A stretch of DNA of 64,000 nucleotides from the NCBI GenBank assembly GCA_038363925.1, contig JAQQWL010000002.1:3224001-3288000 (forward strand). Direction: 5' to 3'. How positions within the stretch are numbered: the first letter of the stretch is position 1; each line of letters opens with the position of its first letter. Origin of the DNA: Apiospora phragmitis (Eukaryota > Ascomycota > Sordariomycetes > Amphisphaeriales > Apiosporaceae). A program made the translations under genes and the position numbers. The notes below the pieces were generated by a model. It searched no databases and had not been told where the DNA came from. It saw only the letters and a program-made list of their open reading frames with translations. This document shows positions 34,942 to 48,540 of this stretch, one piece after another.

Positions 34942-37900
34942 CTCTTTTTAAGGGTTTTCTAGTGATCTTCGGGTTATACCCGTAGTTCGTTCGGAATAAT
35001 AAAATACGTGTAGCTTTATTATCTACGCTATTATAAGCGAATTAAGTTATTAATAATAATTATACTTAATTATTTTATTCGTAATTAATATAATAGCGTA
35101 GATATTATTTTAAAGTTTAATTTATCCGCTTGGTTTATTTATTTATTTAAAGGTGATAAGGCGTAGATAGTTTATATTTAATACTAAGTTATATTATAAA
35201 TAATTTTTAAAATTTAGCGGTGAATAACTTATCTCTATTAGAGATAATCGTTTCGAGCAGCCTATACTAGTTAACGATTATTCGAAAGAATATATATACT
35301 AGGTTATTAATATTACTAAACTCTTTATATAATAAAAAGTAAGTGTATTTCGTAAACTTATCCGTAATTATTAAGATATTATTATAATTAACCTTAATTA
35401 AGGGTTTTTTTAATAAAGGTAGCTTAATAACGAAATTAAGTATAATAGTTTTTTACGCTTTATTTAATAATAAAATCGGCTATAATTCTTTATATAGTCG
35501 ATATTAAGCGAACTTAACCTTATTATATAAATTATACTCGTTAATAATTTTAATTATTATTAATTTAAGGTTTTCGTAATTAAATTATTTAATAATCCGT
35601 TTTTAAGTCTTAAATATTCTTTAATATCTATATATAAGGTAAAATTAGTATCTAATAAAATACGCACGCACCACTATTAGCCGATTTCCCTCGCTATTAC
35701 CACCCCTTTCCAGATATTAATAATACCGCCATTTTAATAGCTACTTTTATATAATTTACTTTATTCGAACTATAATTAATTAAATATTAATAATAATTAT
35801 ATTAACCTTTTATATAATATATAATAATAATGCGACGCGGAATAAAACGTAATAGCCGTAATATTAAAATAAAATTTATCGAAGCCCACGCTATTTTAAT
35901 TATTTCCTTCGCATATTTCTCGTTAATTATATTCTCTTTTAAATATTAAAAGCGAGGCTCGATTTCGTATATTTTCGATTTAAAGGCCTTCTATACGTAT
36001 TTAATAGGGTTTAAGTTAAATAAATATGCCGGCTACTAAATAATCTATATACCCTTCTATTCGAAGAACTCCTTTACGGCGTTACCGCGATAAATACGCG
36101 CGTTATCCTATATAAAAAGGTTACCAGGCTCGTAAAAAGGAAGGAGGGCAGCCTCGAGAACCTTAATATACCGGGTAGAAGTGAAGCCGCCGGCAGGAGA
36201 GTCGGGGTCTCCCCGGCAGAAGATAAGGGGGCTGGTCCCGGCCTCTCTTTCCCTCTGCCACACTATTACCCACACCATAATACTGATTCGAGGCCTGGAA
36301 TAATTCTGCGGGCTTATAAGGTCTTTTCGGAAACGTTCTATATTATACCGAAAAACTTATTAGCTTAATATATACGGTACGTTCTAAATAGTGTATTTAT
36401 TTAAAAAAAAGTAAAGTAGCAACTGTTTTATACGCGCCGGCGAGGACTAATAACGGCAAAACGCGAGCCGTTCTTTAGCGTTTTTTTTCGTTAAGAGGAT
36501 ACGCTTCGCAGCGCGCTAGCAACCGACCTTTTATTTGCGAAGGTTGCGACGTACGGTATTAACGGAGAAGGAGCGCGGTCTCGATCCTAGTATAATATTT
36601 ATATCTAAACAGAGCTCTTTTTAAATAATACGGGGCTTCCGGCGTATTAATTAAATCAGATAGCGCTTTTACCGTATCGATAATTTACGACGTTGGCTAA
36701 AACCCTGTTTTTTTCGGTAATTTTCGTTAAATAAAACGCTTTATAAAGTTATTAATAATTATTAGCCGACGCGTGCCGAACGCGTCTACGATAACCCTCT
36801 TTAATACACCGGTAATCGAGAGCGCGGTAATAGCCGTAATTACGTAAGAAGAGAAATCGCTATTTAGCTTACGATCTACGGTTAAAATACGGCTAAATTC
36901 GGTAATATTTATATTAAATTAATAAAGTTATAATAAAAGGAAGTTAAAAAGAAGGAAAAGATAATAAAATAAAATTTCTAGTATTAGTAGTACGTGCGTG
37001 TTTTTTTAGCACGTTACTTTACTCGTAAAGTTCTCTAATAAAGTTTTTACGATATCGTTCGAAAATATAGATCTTATTTCGATAAAAGGTAAGGCCGTCA
37101 CGGTCTTCGAAATAATCCCCGGGGTAATTAATAGGATTAAGGGCCTAGCTAAGTTATTAAAACTTAGTAACTTATTCGTTACTATATTAAACGTGGTTCG
37201 TAGCGTTTAGTTATTTTAACGGTATAAGGTTACCGTTCTAATCGTACGTAAGGATAGTTCGTGTCTCGGGCGGGACCTTTTCCTAGTGGTCTAGTCGTTG
37301 GCTTAACGCGTCGGCGCGACCGTTCTCGTTACTTTTCCGGTAAATAATAATAAGGTTAAATTTTAAAAAGAATTTAAACTATTATATTTATTATTTATTT
37401 AATTTTTTAATAATAATAAACGTTATAAAGTTTTTATAATTAATATAAACCTTAATTAATTTTATTATTTTATTAAAATAATATTTTTATTTTTTATAAG
37501 TTTTAATAATAGTTATTAACTCTTTATTATAGATTTAATAATTAAGTTTTAAGCCGTTAAGTTTTTTTTCGAAAAGAATACGATAAGGTGCGATTTTCCG
37601 TTATCGCCCCGTTAATTTAATTATCTTCTAATCGTATAATCCGATATATCGGTTTCGATTTTAAATAATTTTAAAGAGTTCGTTACGCGGAATACTAGTT
37701 CGTTAAAGATTCGCTCTTTAATATTATAAAAGGCTTTATTTTCTTTCTTTCTTTATTTATTAAAATAGCTCGTTTTTTTCGTTAAGTTCGTTAGAGGTAT
37801 CGTTAACTTATTAAATCCGGGGATAAATATCCGGTAATAATTAGTTAATTTTAAAAAAGATTTAAATTTTATAGCGTTTATAAGCGTAAACTATTCTTTA

Positions 37901-40900
37901 ATTATTAAGATTTTAAAAGGCTTTATCCGGATTTTTTTTTTAAAAATATTATATATTTTATAAATATAACGGATCGTTAATAAAATTTGTTTTTTTTAAG
38001 TTAACTAATAGGTTAGCGTTTATAGCTTTTAGAGTATTAATTTTACGTATTTTCGATACTATTCGTCGTTTTCGAAATAAATAAAGATATTATCGAGATA
38101 TATTATAATAAACTTATCGAGGTATTTTTATAAAATATAGTTAATTATAGATTAAAAGTTAGTTAATATATTAATTAAGTTAAATAATATAGTTTAATAT
38201 TCGAAATATTTATACTTAATTTAAAACGCGGTTTTTTATTTTTTTCTTTTTTTAATCCGGATTAAATTATATATATTAAAAAGGTTAAATATTATAAAGA
38301 TTTTTATATATAATAATTTATTTTATAAATCGCCGATTAATAAAAAAGGGTACCGGTTTTTAATAGTAATTTTATTAAGCTTTTAATAATCGATATATAT
38401 ACGCTATTTAAGTTTCCCGTCCTTGCTTTTTTCGAGATAAAGAGGATAGGGAAGCCTATTAATAATATAGATGGTCGTATAACTCTTTTCTCGAAATTTT
38501 CCGTAATATACTCCTTTAAGGCTTGTTCTTATTCCTAGTTAAGTTTATATATAAATATAAATAAGGGTTCTTTTTTATTTTTAAAAGGTATTTTATAATC
38601 TTATCGTATATAAAATAGTAAACCTATTTTTAATTTCTTATTAAAAAGAGCTTCGAATTATTAATACTTTTTTAATATAATTATTATAACGTTTAATTTA
38701 AGTTTTTTAATAATAATATATACTTTAAAAACTTTAAATTTATTAAGAGGTCGTTTTTTAAACCGCTATCTATTAATTAAACCTCTTTTTAATATATTTT
38801 ATTAAAATTAGCTTATTTTTTAATTAATTTTAAAATTATTTATTTATAATTAAAATATTTTTAAACGTCTATAATATTATACGTAATTCGTTTATAATGT
38901 TTTTTAATATCGACTAGAAAGTTCGCGACTTCTTTCCGTACTTCTTTATTATTATAAGTTATAAATCCTTTATCGACGGTTTTAAATCGATATAGGGCGT
39001 TTTTTTCTTATTATTCGAATTTAAGGTAATTAATAATTCGTAATGAAATATAGTTTCTTTATATTTCGTTATCGAGTAGCGTTTTAATATAAACTCTTTT
39101 TACGCTTATTATTAATATGATATACTTATAAATAGCTCGATTATCCGTTATTTAATATAAAAACCTATCTTAGTCTACTTATTATTATCCTTTTATAATA
39201 AGCGGCGTTTATTTTTTAAACACTACTCTTATAAGTAATTAATAATCTCTTACGATTAATCCTCGTATTATTACTATCGTTCTTTTTATTCTTTATAAGG
39301 CGTTTTTTAATATACCGATAAGGGTGTTTTTATACTCCTCCCTATATAAAGTACTATCCTTAATACTCAAAGCTTAGGTTTTTCGAGTAATTCGAAGGTT
39401 TATTAAGTTCGCAGTAATTTATAAATACTTTATAAATTCTTTAATATATTAAAAGGGTTTTTTTATTAAATATATACTTATATATCTTAAAAGTATTAAG
39501 CGTTTTCCTTTAAACGCTTATAAGCTCGCGATTTTTCTTAAGCGTATTTAAGATATTAATCCTTAAAACACTCCCTTTAATTTCGTTCTTTTAAATAATA
39601 TTATCGTAATTATTATAAATCTTTTTATATTAATAGATATATACGCCGTTTATTAAGAACTAACGTTTAGATTTTCTTAATAATAAAGTTAAAGTATAGT
39701 TATATAATAAATCGTTTACCGATCCTTTAAAAAAACTATTCGTATTTAAGTTTCTCCGCGAAATATTTTATATAGGTATTATATATATATATATAATTTA
39801 TAAGAGTATAAAGTATCCTTTATATATAAAGGATATTTAAGTGTCGTCTTTTATTATATAATTACTATAGATTCTTTAGTTAAACTTAATCGTAATAAGT
39901 ATTTAGTATAAATATTTTAAATCGAGGTAAAGAATATTAAAAATAGCTAACCATTTATCGGTCCTTAAGTCTTTAAACTTTACGATCTTATTTATTAGCT
40001 CTTTTATTAATATATTAATTAAACGTTTATAGTTTAATAGTTACGCTAGTTAACTTATAATGTTATCCGTAGAGTCGCTATCGCCGTCGTATAAGGGGGG
40101 GGTTATTCCCTCCGTATTATCGCAACGCTCCGGTTATAGTTTCTTTTACTTTTAAGGACTTTTAGAAACTATTTAATACCTTCTTTATTCGCTAAGTGTG
40201 AAGCGTACTTATCGTTGTAGCAGGCTGTCTAGGATAGGCTACCGTGTTCGGTGGTAGCGCTACTACCGTTAATAGCTGCGATAAGGGTATTTTCCGCTTT
40301 AGTAACGTTAATGTGTTATTTATTTAGTACTCGTCGGAAGTTCTTTTTTGGCACTCGATATTTTTAAGCGTAATATCTTTATTTTTAATAATTATAATAA
40401 ATAACGCGTTACTTTTTATTTAAATTATTATATTAAGTAATATTAAAATTTATAAGTTTATTATAATAACTATATACCGTAATATTTTTAAGTAATATAT
40501 TATTATATTAACGTATTTATTCGATATTAGTTTAAATTTAATTAGTTTATTATAATACTCCGCCTTATTTTTTATAATATTATTTATATATATAAATATT
40601 AATTTTAATAATAAGTTTTATATACGAAAAGAAATTATTAAGGGTATTTAATTAATTAAGTTTATTTTTAATATTCTCTTTTAATCCTCGATAATATATT
40701 ATAATTTTCGTAACTTCGGTATAGTTTAATCGAACTATAATACGTTAAAATTCGGCTGTGTAAGAGGCGGCTAATCCCTTTTATTTAAGGGTTTCGAGTT
40801 CCCTCTCCGCCTGTCGTTTTTCGTCGAGGTCTTAAAAGAGTGACTTAAAAGCTTGCTCGAAGTTATCGTAATTTTTAAAAATCCGTTATACCTCTATGCG

Positions 40901-41460
40901 GTATAGCTTAACTTATTAGTCGTTTTTTATAAGTTTATTTAAATAAGGTTCGAACTAAATAAATATTTTATTTTTAAAAAACGAGGTAGCGTAAATAACT
41001 CGCTAAATAACGTTTTAAAACGTTCTTTTATAAAATTATTAATAAGTTTTAATTTAAATAAAAAAGCTTCGAAAATTCCCGCTTATTTTATTAAATAATA
41101 TTAAAATATTAATCTTTATACCCTTTTTAAATATAATAAGGGTTTAAATAATATTAATAATTATATAAAAGAGACGTACTTTTTTATATAGTTTATTAAT
41201 ATTATAAAATATTTGTTTTAAAATATCCTTAATCCGGAGCTCGTTATGCTCTCTTTCGAACCGTGCGCAATAATACTAATAATTAACGCTTTTTTATTTA
41301 AGCTCTTTAATTCGTTTAGCCAGCGCTTATCGAGTAGGCTCGTCGTCGTTATCGTTACTATCGACCTCTATAATAAGGTCTCGCTAAAAGGTGCTAAGGG
41401 TGGCGATAAGGATCTTCCCTTATTAGACGGTATTATTAAAGTTAAGTATAAATATAGTTT
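34942..41460 (-). pseudogene. G2 gag-pol remnant (integrase to gag, right part)
   Basis: Read on the minus strand from right to left: gag, with a zinc knuckle at 40355-40408 (Cys replaced by Tyr); reverse transcriptase with YLDN in place of YLDD at 38089-38100; RNase H; and the integrase start with GRADAL-type sequence near 37.3 kb. A Tc1/mariner element cuts the integrase part at 35642-37025, and G1 cuts it again at 34937. Many RIP stops. Confidence 0.8.
35642..37025 (-). mobile_element. Tc1/mariner (impala-like) DNA transposon inserted in G2
   Basis: TA flanks both ends (35640-35641 and 37026-37027). Removing the element makes the G2 sequence collinear with G3 near 43500. Imperfect inverted ends share CGCACG[CT]AC[CT]ACTA. 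The element is 1,384 bp. The transposase is on the minus strand. The second catalytic Asp is in DNARIYR (36105-36107). The third acidic residue is Lys (36000-36002) in NPIKYV, where NPIE is expected. The spacing is 34 residues, as in DD34E. The reading is broken by RIP stops. Confidence 0.8.
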
Positions 41461-41519
41461 TTATAATATTATTACTCGAGGGTTTAAGTAATAACTCGTA
41501 AGAATAAAAGTGATTAAAA

Positions 41520-42178
41520 TATAACGAATATTATTTAAGTTTTAAAAAAAACTTAATAAAATATATTAAAGTTTATATTAATAATATAAAAAAGTATTTA
41601 AATATATAATAAAAGTCCGCTTTTATTAATATAATAAGTAATAGTTTATAAAAATAAAAATAATTAAAATATATAAATTTAAAAATATTTATAATAAAAT
41701 TATTAAAATTATTTATTTTATTAATAAATTAAATTAATATTTAAATTATTTATTAAAATAAAAAATATTTATATAAAATATATAAGAAATATTTCCCGTT
41801 ATATATTTAATTCCTCCTTTATTAATCTTTTAGATCACCCGTGGCTCATAGTGATCTCGTTATTAGCTCACGGTGATCCATCCTTTAGATCACGGTAATC
41901 TAACCTTAGTTAGCTTATTTCGAGCGTTATGCCTTTTATTACTCCGGGGTTCGTTACGTGACTTATTATACCTTATTATTATATCCGCCTTTATTCGTTT
42001 TATCGCTACGCGGGCTAAGGCCGTTTATTTTATTATATATTATTAAAATATAGCTATATATATATTAATATAGCTAGCGGTGCGATTACTAATTATGGTA
42101 TCGTAGCCGGATTAGGTTATCGTATCCCGTGCCGGTGAGTGGGGTCTTTTAGCCGCATGGTTAGGTCGGGTTGTAATA
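41520..42178 (-). repeat. G2 5' LTR (right copy)
   Basis: It pairs with 25427-26062. It ends GGTTGTAATA at 42178. The near-palindromic TCACGGTGATCC module lies at 41830-41900. Confidence 0.88.
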
Positions 42179-42183
42179 ACGAG

Positions 42184-42501
42184 GAGGAAGCGAGTAAGAA
42201 GCTTTTATTACTTTACTTAAAGTTAGCGAAATTATAGTCTTAACTTATTAAGGCGGCTAGTTATTTATTACGTATTTAAAAAATTCGGCGTAAAGTAAAA
42301 AAGTAAGGTGTTAATTTATTTAAATAAAAAATATAAGAGCTAAACGCCGAGGATAAAATCCTTTTTACTTTAAACGATTATAAAGGGCATTTAATAAATA
42401 ACCTCTAATATATAAGCGTTTTAGCTAACGTAAACTAAGCCTTTTTTAACCTAAGTAATTTTAACGATTTTAGCCCGTTAATCGGAGGTCTTTTTATTTA
42501 A
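42184..42501 (+). pseudogene. G3 extra antisense ORF, 3' part
   Basis: It continues 25169-25426 in the same frame after G2 and its duplicated flank (GAG GAA GCG at 42184). It carries a Leu-rich helical segment (EEEASKKLLLLYLKLAKL) and ends TAA 42499-42501. Confidence 0.7.
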
Positions 42502-42509
42502 ACTCTCGA

Positions 42510-45500
42510 AGCTTTATAGCGGCGTTTTTTAAGTATTTTTAAAGTTTTTAAATATTATTTTTAATAAGTAATCTTTTTATTAAACGAGGTATTAAATATT
42601 TCGCCTAGTTTTCTTTTTATTTATAAATCTTTTAATTTTATATTCGTATTAATTTATTTCGACTTTTAATTATATATTAACCGGGGTATTTTCGGCCGTT
42701 AGTTTAAATAATAAAGTATAAGATATAAGGTATAGCCGTATTATCTTAAGTAGTAATAATTAATAATTAGTTTTTAAAATAATTTCTCGATTTATATAAA
42801 TACGATAAGTATTAGCTCTTTTTTAAAGGTTTTCTAATAATTTTTAAATTATATTTATAATTTATTTAAAATAATAAAATATATATAGTTTCGTTATTTA
42901 CGTTATTATAAATAAACTATATTATAAGTAATAATTATATTTAATTATTTCATTTATAATTAATATAATAATATAAATATCATTTTAATATTTAATTTAT
43001 CCGTTCGGTTTATTTATTTATCTATAAGTAATACGCTGTAAATAGTTTATATTTAACGCTAAGTTACGTTATAAGCGATTTTTAAAATTTAGCGGTAAAT
43101 AGTTTATTTTAATTAAAAATAATTATTTCTAATAGCTCGTATTAATTAACGATCGTTCGGAGAAACGTATAAACTAGGTTATTAATATTATTAAACTCTT
43201 TATACGATAAGAAGTAAATTTATTTCGTAAATTTATTTATAATTATTAAGATATTATTATAACTAATTTTAATTAAGGGTTTTTTAAATAAGGGTAGCTT
43301 AATTACGAAATTAAATACGATTATTTTTTATATTTTATTTAATAATAAGATTAGTTATAATTAATATTTAGCGGCTTTTATTCTACTATAAAGGTTATAT
43401 TCGCCGATTATTTTAATTATAATTAGTTTAAGGTTTTTATAATCGAATTTTTTAGTAATTTATTTCTAGGTTTTAAATACTTTTTAATATCCGTATACGA
43501 GGTGTTTATAAAATTCTTTAATAGAATCCTTGCGGTATTACTCGGGGATATAATTCTTATCTCGATAAAAAATAAGGCCTTCGCGGTCCTCGAAGTGATC
43601 CCTAGTATAATTAATAAAATCGAGGGTCTAGTCAAGTTATTTAAACTTAATAACCTAGTCCTTATTATATTAAACGCGGTTTATAGCGTTTATTTAATCT
43701 AATAGCGTAAAGTTAACGTTTTAATCGTATATTAAGATAGTCTACGTTTTAAGTAAGACTTTCTTTTAATAGTTTAATTATCGGCTTAATACGTTAACGC
43801 GACCGTTCTTATTATTCTTTTAATAAATAATAATAAGGTTTAATCTCGTTAAGAATTTAAATTATTATATATATTATTTTTTAACTCTTTAATAGTAATA
43901 AACGTTATGAGGTTTTTATAATCGATATAAACCTTTATTATTATTATTATTTTATTAAAATAATGCCTCTATTTTTCGTAAGCTTTAATAATAATTATTA
44001 GTTCTTTATTATAGATTTAATAATTAAGCTCTAGTTTATTTAGCTTTTTAAAAAAGAATATAATAAGGTGCGATTTCTTATTATTATTTCGATAATTTAA
44101 TTATCTTTCGATTATATAAATCGATATATTAGTCTTAACTTTAAAAAGGTTTATAAGGTCTATTATATAAAGTATTAATTTATTAAAGATACGCTCCTTT
44201 ATAATATAAAAGGCTTCGGCTCTTCTTTTCGTTTATTAAAATAATTCGTCCTTTTTTATTAAGTTCGTTAAAAGTGTTACTATCTTATTAAATCTAAGAA
44301 CGAAAATCTAGTAATAGTTAATTAATTATAAAAAGGAATTAATCTTTATAGCGCTTATAAGTGTAAGCTACTCTTTTATTATTAAAACTTTTAAAGGTTT
44401 TATCCGGATTTTTTTAAAGGATATTACGTATTTTATAAATATAACTAATTATTAATAAAATTCGCTTTTCTTTAAATTAATTAATAAGTTAATGTTTTAT
44501 AACTTTTAAAATATTAATTTTATATACTTTTTATACTGCTCTTTATTTTCGGAATAAATTAAGATATTATAGAGGTATATTATAATAAACGTATTAAGTT
44601 ATTCGTATAAAATATAATTAATTATAATTTAAAAACTAATTAGTGCGTTAATTAAATTAAATAGTATAGCTTAATATTTAAAATAGCCGTACTTAATACG
44701 AAACGCGGTTTTTTAATTTTCTTTTTTTATACAAATTAGGTTATATATATTAAAAAAGTTAAGTATTAAAAAGATTTTAATATATAATAAGTTATTTTAT
44801 AAGTTATTAATTAAAGAAAATAAGTACCGGTTTTTAATAATAATTTCGTTAAGCTTTTAATAATTAATATATATACGCTACTTAGGCTTCTCGTCCTTGC
44901 TCTTTTTCGGTATAAAGAGAATAAAAAAGCCCGTTAATAATATAAATAATTATATACCTCTTTTTTTAAGGTTTTCTATAATATATTCTTTTAAAGCTTA
45001 TTCGTACTCTTAATTAAGTTTATAAATTAGTATAAAAAGAGGCTTTTTTTAAAGGTATCTCGTAATCATATCGTATATAAAGCGGTAAGCCTATTTTTAA
45101 TTTCCCGTTAAAAAGGGATTTAAATTACCGGTAATTTTTTAATATAATTATTATAACGTTCGGTTTAAATTCTTTAATAATAATACACACTTTAAATATT
45201 TTAAGTTTATTAAAAGGTTGTTTTTTAAACCGTTATTTATTAATTAAACCTTTTTTAATAAATTTTAAAATTATTTACTTGTAATTAAAGTATTTTTAAA
45301 GTTATATTATATTTTACGACGTCTATAATATTATATATAGTTTATTTATAACGTTTCTTAATATTAAATAAAAAGTTCGCGACTTTTTTTTATATTTCTT
45401 TATATTTATAAATTATAAATCCTTTATCGACGGTTTTAAATCGGTATAGGGCGTTTGTCTCTTTTTATTCGAGCTCGACGGAATTAATAATTCGTAATAA

Positions 45501-48500
45501 AATATAGTTTCTTTATATTTTATTATCGAGTAACGCTTTAATATAAACTTTTTTTATATTTATTATTAATATAATATATTTATAAATATTTAATTATTTG
45601 TTTTTTTATATTCGACGGCGTTCTTTTCTTAGTTAATATTTTTTTTAAATAAGTAACGATTTTTTATAATCGAGCGTTATATTATTATTATTTTTCTTTT
45701 CTTTTTTAATAAGGTATTATTTAATATATTAATAAAAATATTTTTATACCCTTCCCTGTATAAAATATTAGCTTTAATATTTAAAATTCGAGTTCGTTAA
45801 GTAGTTTAAAGGTTTATTAAGTTTATTAAGTTTCGAAACTATTTTACGAGTCTTTAATTATAATAAAAAGGGTTTTTCGTTAAATATATACCTATATATT
45901 TTAAAAGTATTAAATATTCTTTTTTAAACGTTTATAAGTTCGTAATTTTTTTTAAGTATATTTAAAGTATTAATACTAAAAATATTCTTTTTAATTTCTT
46001 TTTTTAAATAATAGTATCGTAGTTATTATAAATCTTTTTATATTAACAAGTACGCTCGTTATTTATTCGATATAAACGTTTAGATTTTCTCGATAATATA
46101 ATCGAGGTATAAGTATAAAATAGGTTATTTATCGATCCGTTAAGGAAATTATTTATTCTCGAGTTTTTTTAATAAAGTGTTTAGTATAAGCGTTATATAT
46201 ATATAATATTTATAAGAGGGTAAAGCATACGTTATTTATAGGCGAGATATAAAAGTTATTACTTACGGCGTAATTTTCGTTAATTTTTTTTAATTAAATC
46301 CTATTAATATAGTTAATCATTTATTAATTTTTAAGTTTTAAAGTTTAACGATTTTATTTATACGCTTATTTATTAATAGTTTTATTAATTAATTACTTTT
46401 TCTATATTATTAAAATCATTATACGTTAAGGTAAGCTTTTTATATATTATTACGACGCTTTAGTTATAGCTTTCCTTAGTTACGAGGGTTTTAGGGAATT
46501 ATTTAATTCCTTCTTTATTCGCTAGATGCGTGGTGTACCTAATATTATAGCAGGCTATTTAAGATAACTTATCGTAATTAGTTATAGCGTTACTTTTTTT
46601 AATAACTATTATAAAGGTGCCTTTAGTTTAAGTAATATTAATATATTATTTTTCGAGTATTTTTTAAAAGTTTTCTTTAGGCTAATATTTTTAAGCGTAA
46701 TACTGTTACAACCTGGCCTAGCTATACGGCCAGGGCCTATATATCCCGGCGCGGGCTAACGATAACCCGAGACGCCTACGGATTCGCGAAAGTCCGGTTA
46801 GCGCTTACGCCCTATTAACGATAATAAACCCTATTATACCGCTATAAAACCTCGATAATTAATACTACGATAATAATACGTTAAAACTAATTAATTAAAG
46901 ATAAATAAAAGTAAATAAGTAAAGATAATTAATATAAATTAAATAATTAAAACGAGATAACTATTGCGAGTCACGTAAAAATAAAATAATTAAAAGTTAG
47001 TAGCTCTCGAGATCTTAACGAGATCTAGAGAGCCGACTCGATAGGATCTCGAGAGATCCTCGAAATCCCTAAGAAATAAAGGATATTAATAAAAAAGAGA
47101 CTAGGGATATAATAACCAACGATTCCTTATATATTTTATATAAATACTTTTTATTTTAATAATTAATTTAAGTATTAATTTTAACTTATTAATAAAATAA
47201 ACAGCTTTAATAACTTTATTATATAAATACTTTTACTCGACCCTTTATTACTACGTTACGACCCGGCTATTACGTATTATATTAATAAAAGCGTTACTTT
47301 TATCGCACGTTTAGATACTCTCTCGTATTATTAATATAAACCCTAGTACGTTTTACTAGGTTCCTCTTAGAACCTAGATAGCGTTCGTTATAAATACCTT
47401 TATTTTTAGTAATTATAATAAGTAACGTTCTTTTTTTATCGTATTTATTATATTTTATAACGCTAAGGTTTATAAGCTCGCTATAATAGTTATATATAAT
47501 AGTATTTTTAAGTTACGTATTATTATATTAGCGCGGGTGTTTTATATTAATTTAAACTCGGTTACTTTATTATTATAAGCCGCCCTACTTCTCGCGGCGG
47601 CGTTTATATAAGCGCGTATCGATTTTAATAATAAGTTCTATATACGAAAAGAAATAATTAAGGGTATCGAGTTAGTTAAATTTATTTTTAATTTTCTCCT
47701 TTAATTTTTAATAATATATCATAATTTTCGTAATTTTCGTATAGTTTAGCTTATTTGTAATACGTTAAAATTCGGCGGTATAAAAAGCGGCTAGTCTTTT
47801 TTATTTAAGAGTTCTAAGTTTTTTTTTAGTTTATCGTTTTTTATCGAGGTTTTAAAAAAGCGATTTAAAAGCGTTCTCGAAGCCGTCGTAATTTTCGAAA
47901 ATCCGTTATACTTTTACCCGGTATAGCTCGACTTATTAATTATTTTTTATAAGTTTATTTAAATAAGGTTCGAATTAAGCGAGCGTTTTTTTTTAAAAAA
48001 AAGGAGGCGGCGTAAACGACTCACTACGTGGCGTTTTAAAACGTCTCTTCGTAAAATTATTAGTAGGCCTTAACCTAGACGAGGAATTTTTAAAAGTTCC
48101 TGCTCGTTTTATCGAAAGGTATTAATATGCTAATCTTTATTCCTTTTCGAGGTATAACAGGGGTTTAAATAATATTAGCGGCAGTATAAAAGAGGTGTAC
48201 TTCTTCGCGTAACTTATCGATATCGTGAGATGTTTATCTTAGTATTTATTTAATTAAGAGCTTATTACGTTCCTTTTTAAATTTTACGTAATAATATTAA
48301 TTATTAATATTCTTTTACTCGAAGTACTTAATACGTTTAATTAATTCTTATTAAATAAGGCCGTCGTTATTATCGTTATTATCGATCTTTATAGCGGTGT
48401 CTTATTAGGGGACGCCGGGGGCGGTAATAAGAATCTTTCTTTATTAGGTAAAGTAACTAGGTCTAAGCGTAGATATAATTTTTATAAGGTTATTATTTAA
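42510..48500 (-). pseudogene. G3 gag-pol remnant
   Basis: It is collinear with the G2 minus-strand polyprotein through integrase (43.4-43.8 kb), RNase H and RT (43.8-44.8 kb), protease and gag. About 195 bp between integrase and chromodomain, present in G1 (about 33044-33240), is missing near 42790. The gag zinc knuckle is split by the solo LTR at 46704-47392. Heavily RIP-mutated. Confidence 0.78.
46704..47392 (+). repeat. Solo LTR (689 bp) of a G1-related Gypsy subfamily
   Basis: It begins TGTTACAACCTGG and ends GCGTTCGTTATA. The target-site duplication AATAC is exact on both sides (46699-46703 and 47393-47397). The unoccupied site is preserved in G2 at about 40370. Its 3' half matches the G1 LTR and its 5' half differs. 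No internal sequence remains, as after LTR-LTR recombination. Confidence 0.9.
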
Positions 48501-48540
48501 AGGTTTAAATAATAATTCGTAAGAATAAAAATAATGAAAA

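Larger units (their letters stand above)
25427..42178 (-). mobile_element. Gypsy G2: LTR retrotransposon, minus orientation, inserted in G3
   Basis: The LTRs are 25427-26062 and 41520-42178. The flanks are ATGAG (25422-25426) and ACGAG (42179-42183), a 5-bp duplication differing by one C-to-T transition. Without G1 and the Tc1/mariner insert, G2 is about 7.5 kb. It interrupts the extra ORF of G3. Confidence 0.88.

Noticed and set aside
41246..41491. Open frame of 81 codons on +
   Set aside because: It lies antisense in the start of G2 gag and is not shared as a frame by G1 or G3.
43423..43702. Two overlapping short frames in G3
   Set aside because: Both lie in the integrase remnant on opposite strands; by-products of base composition.
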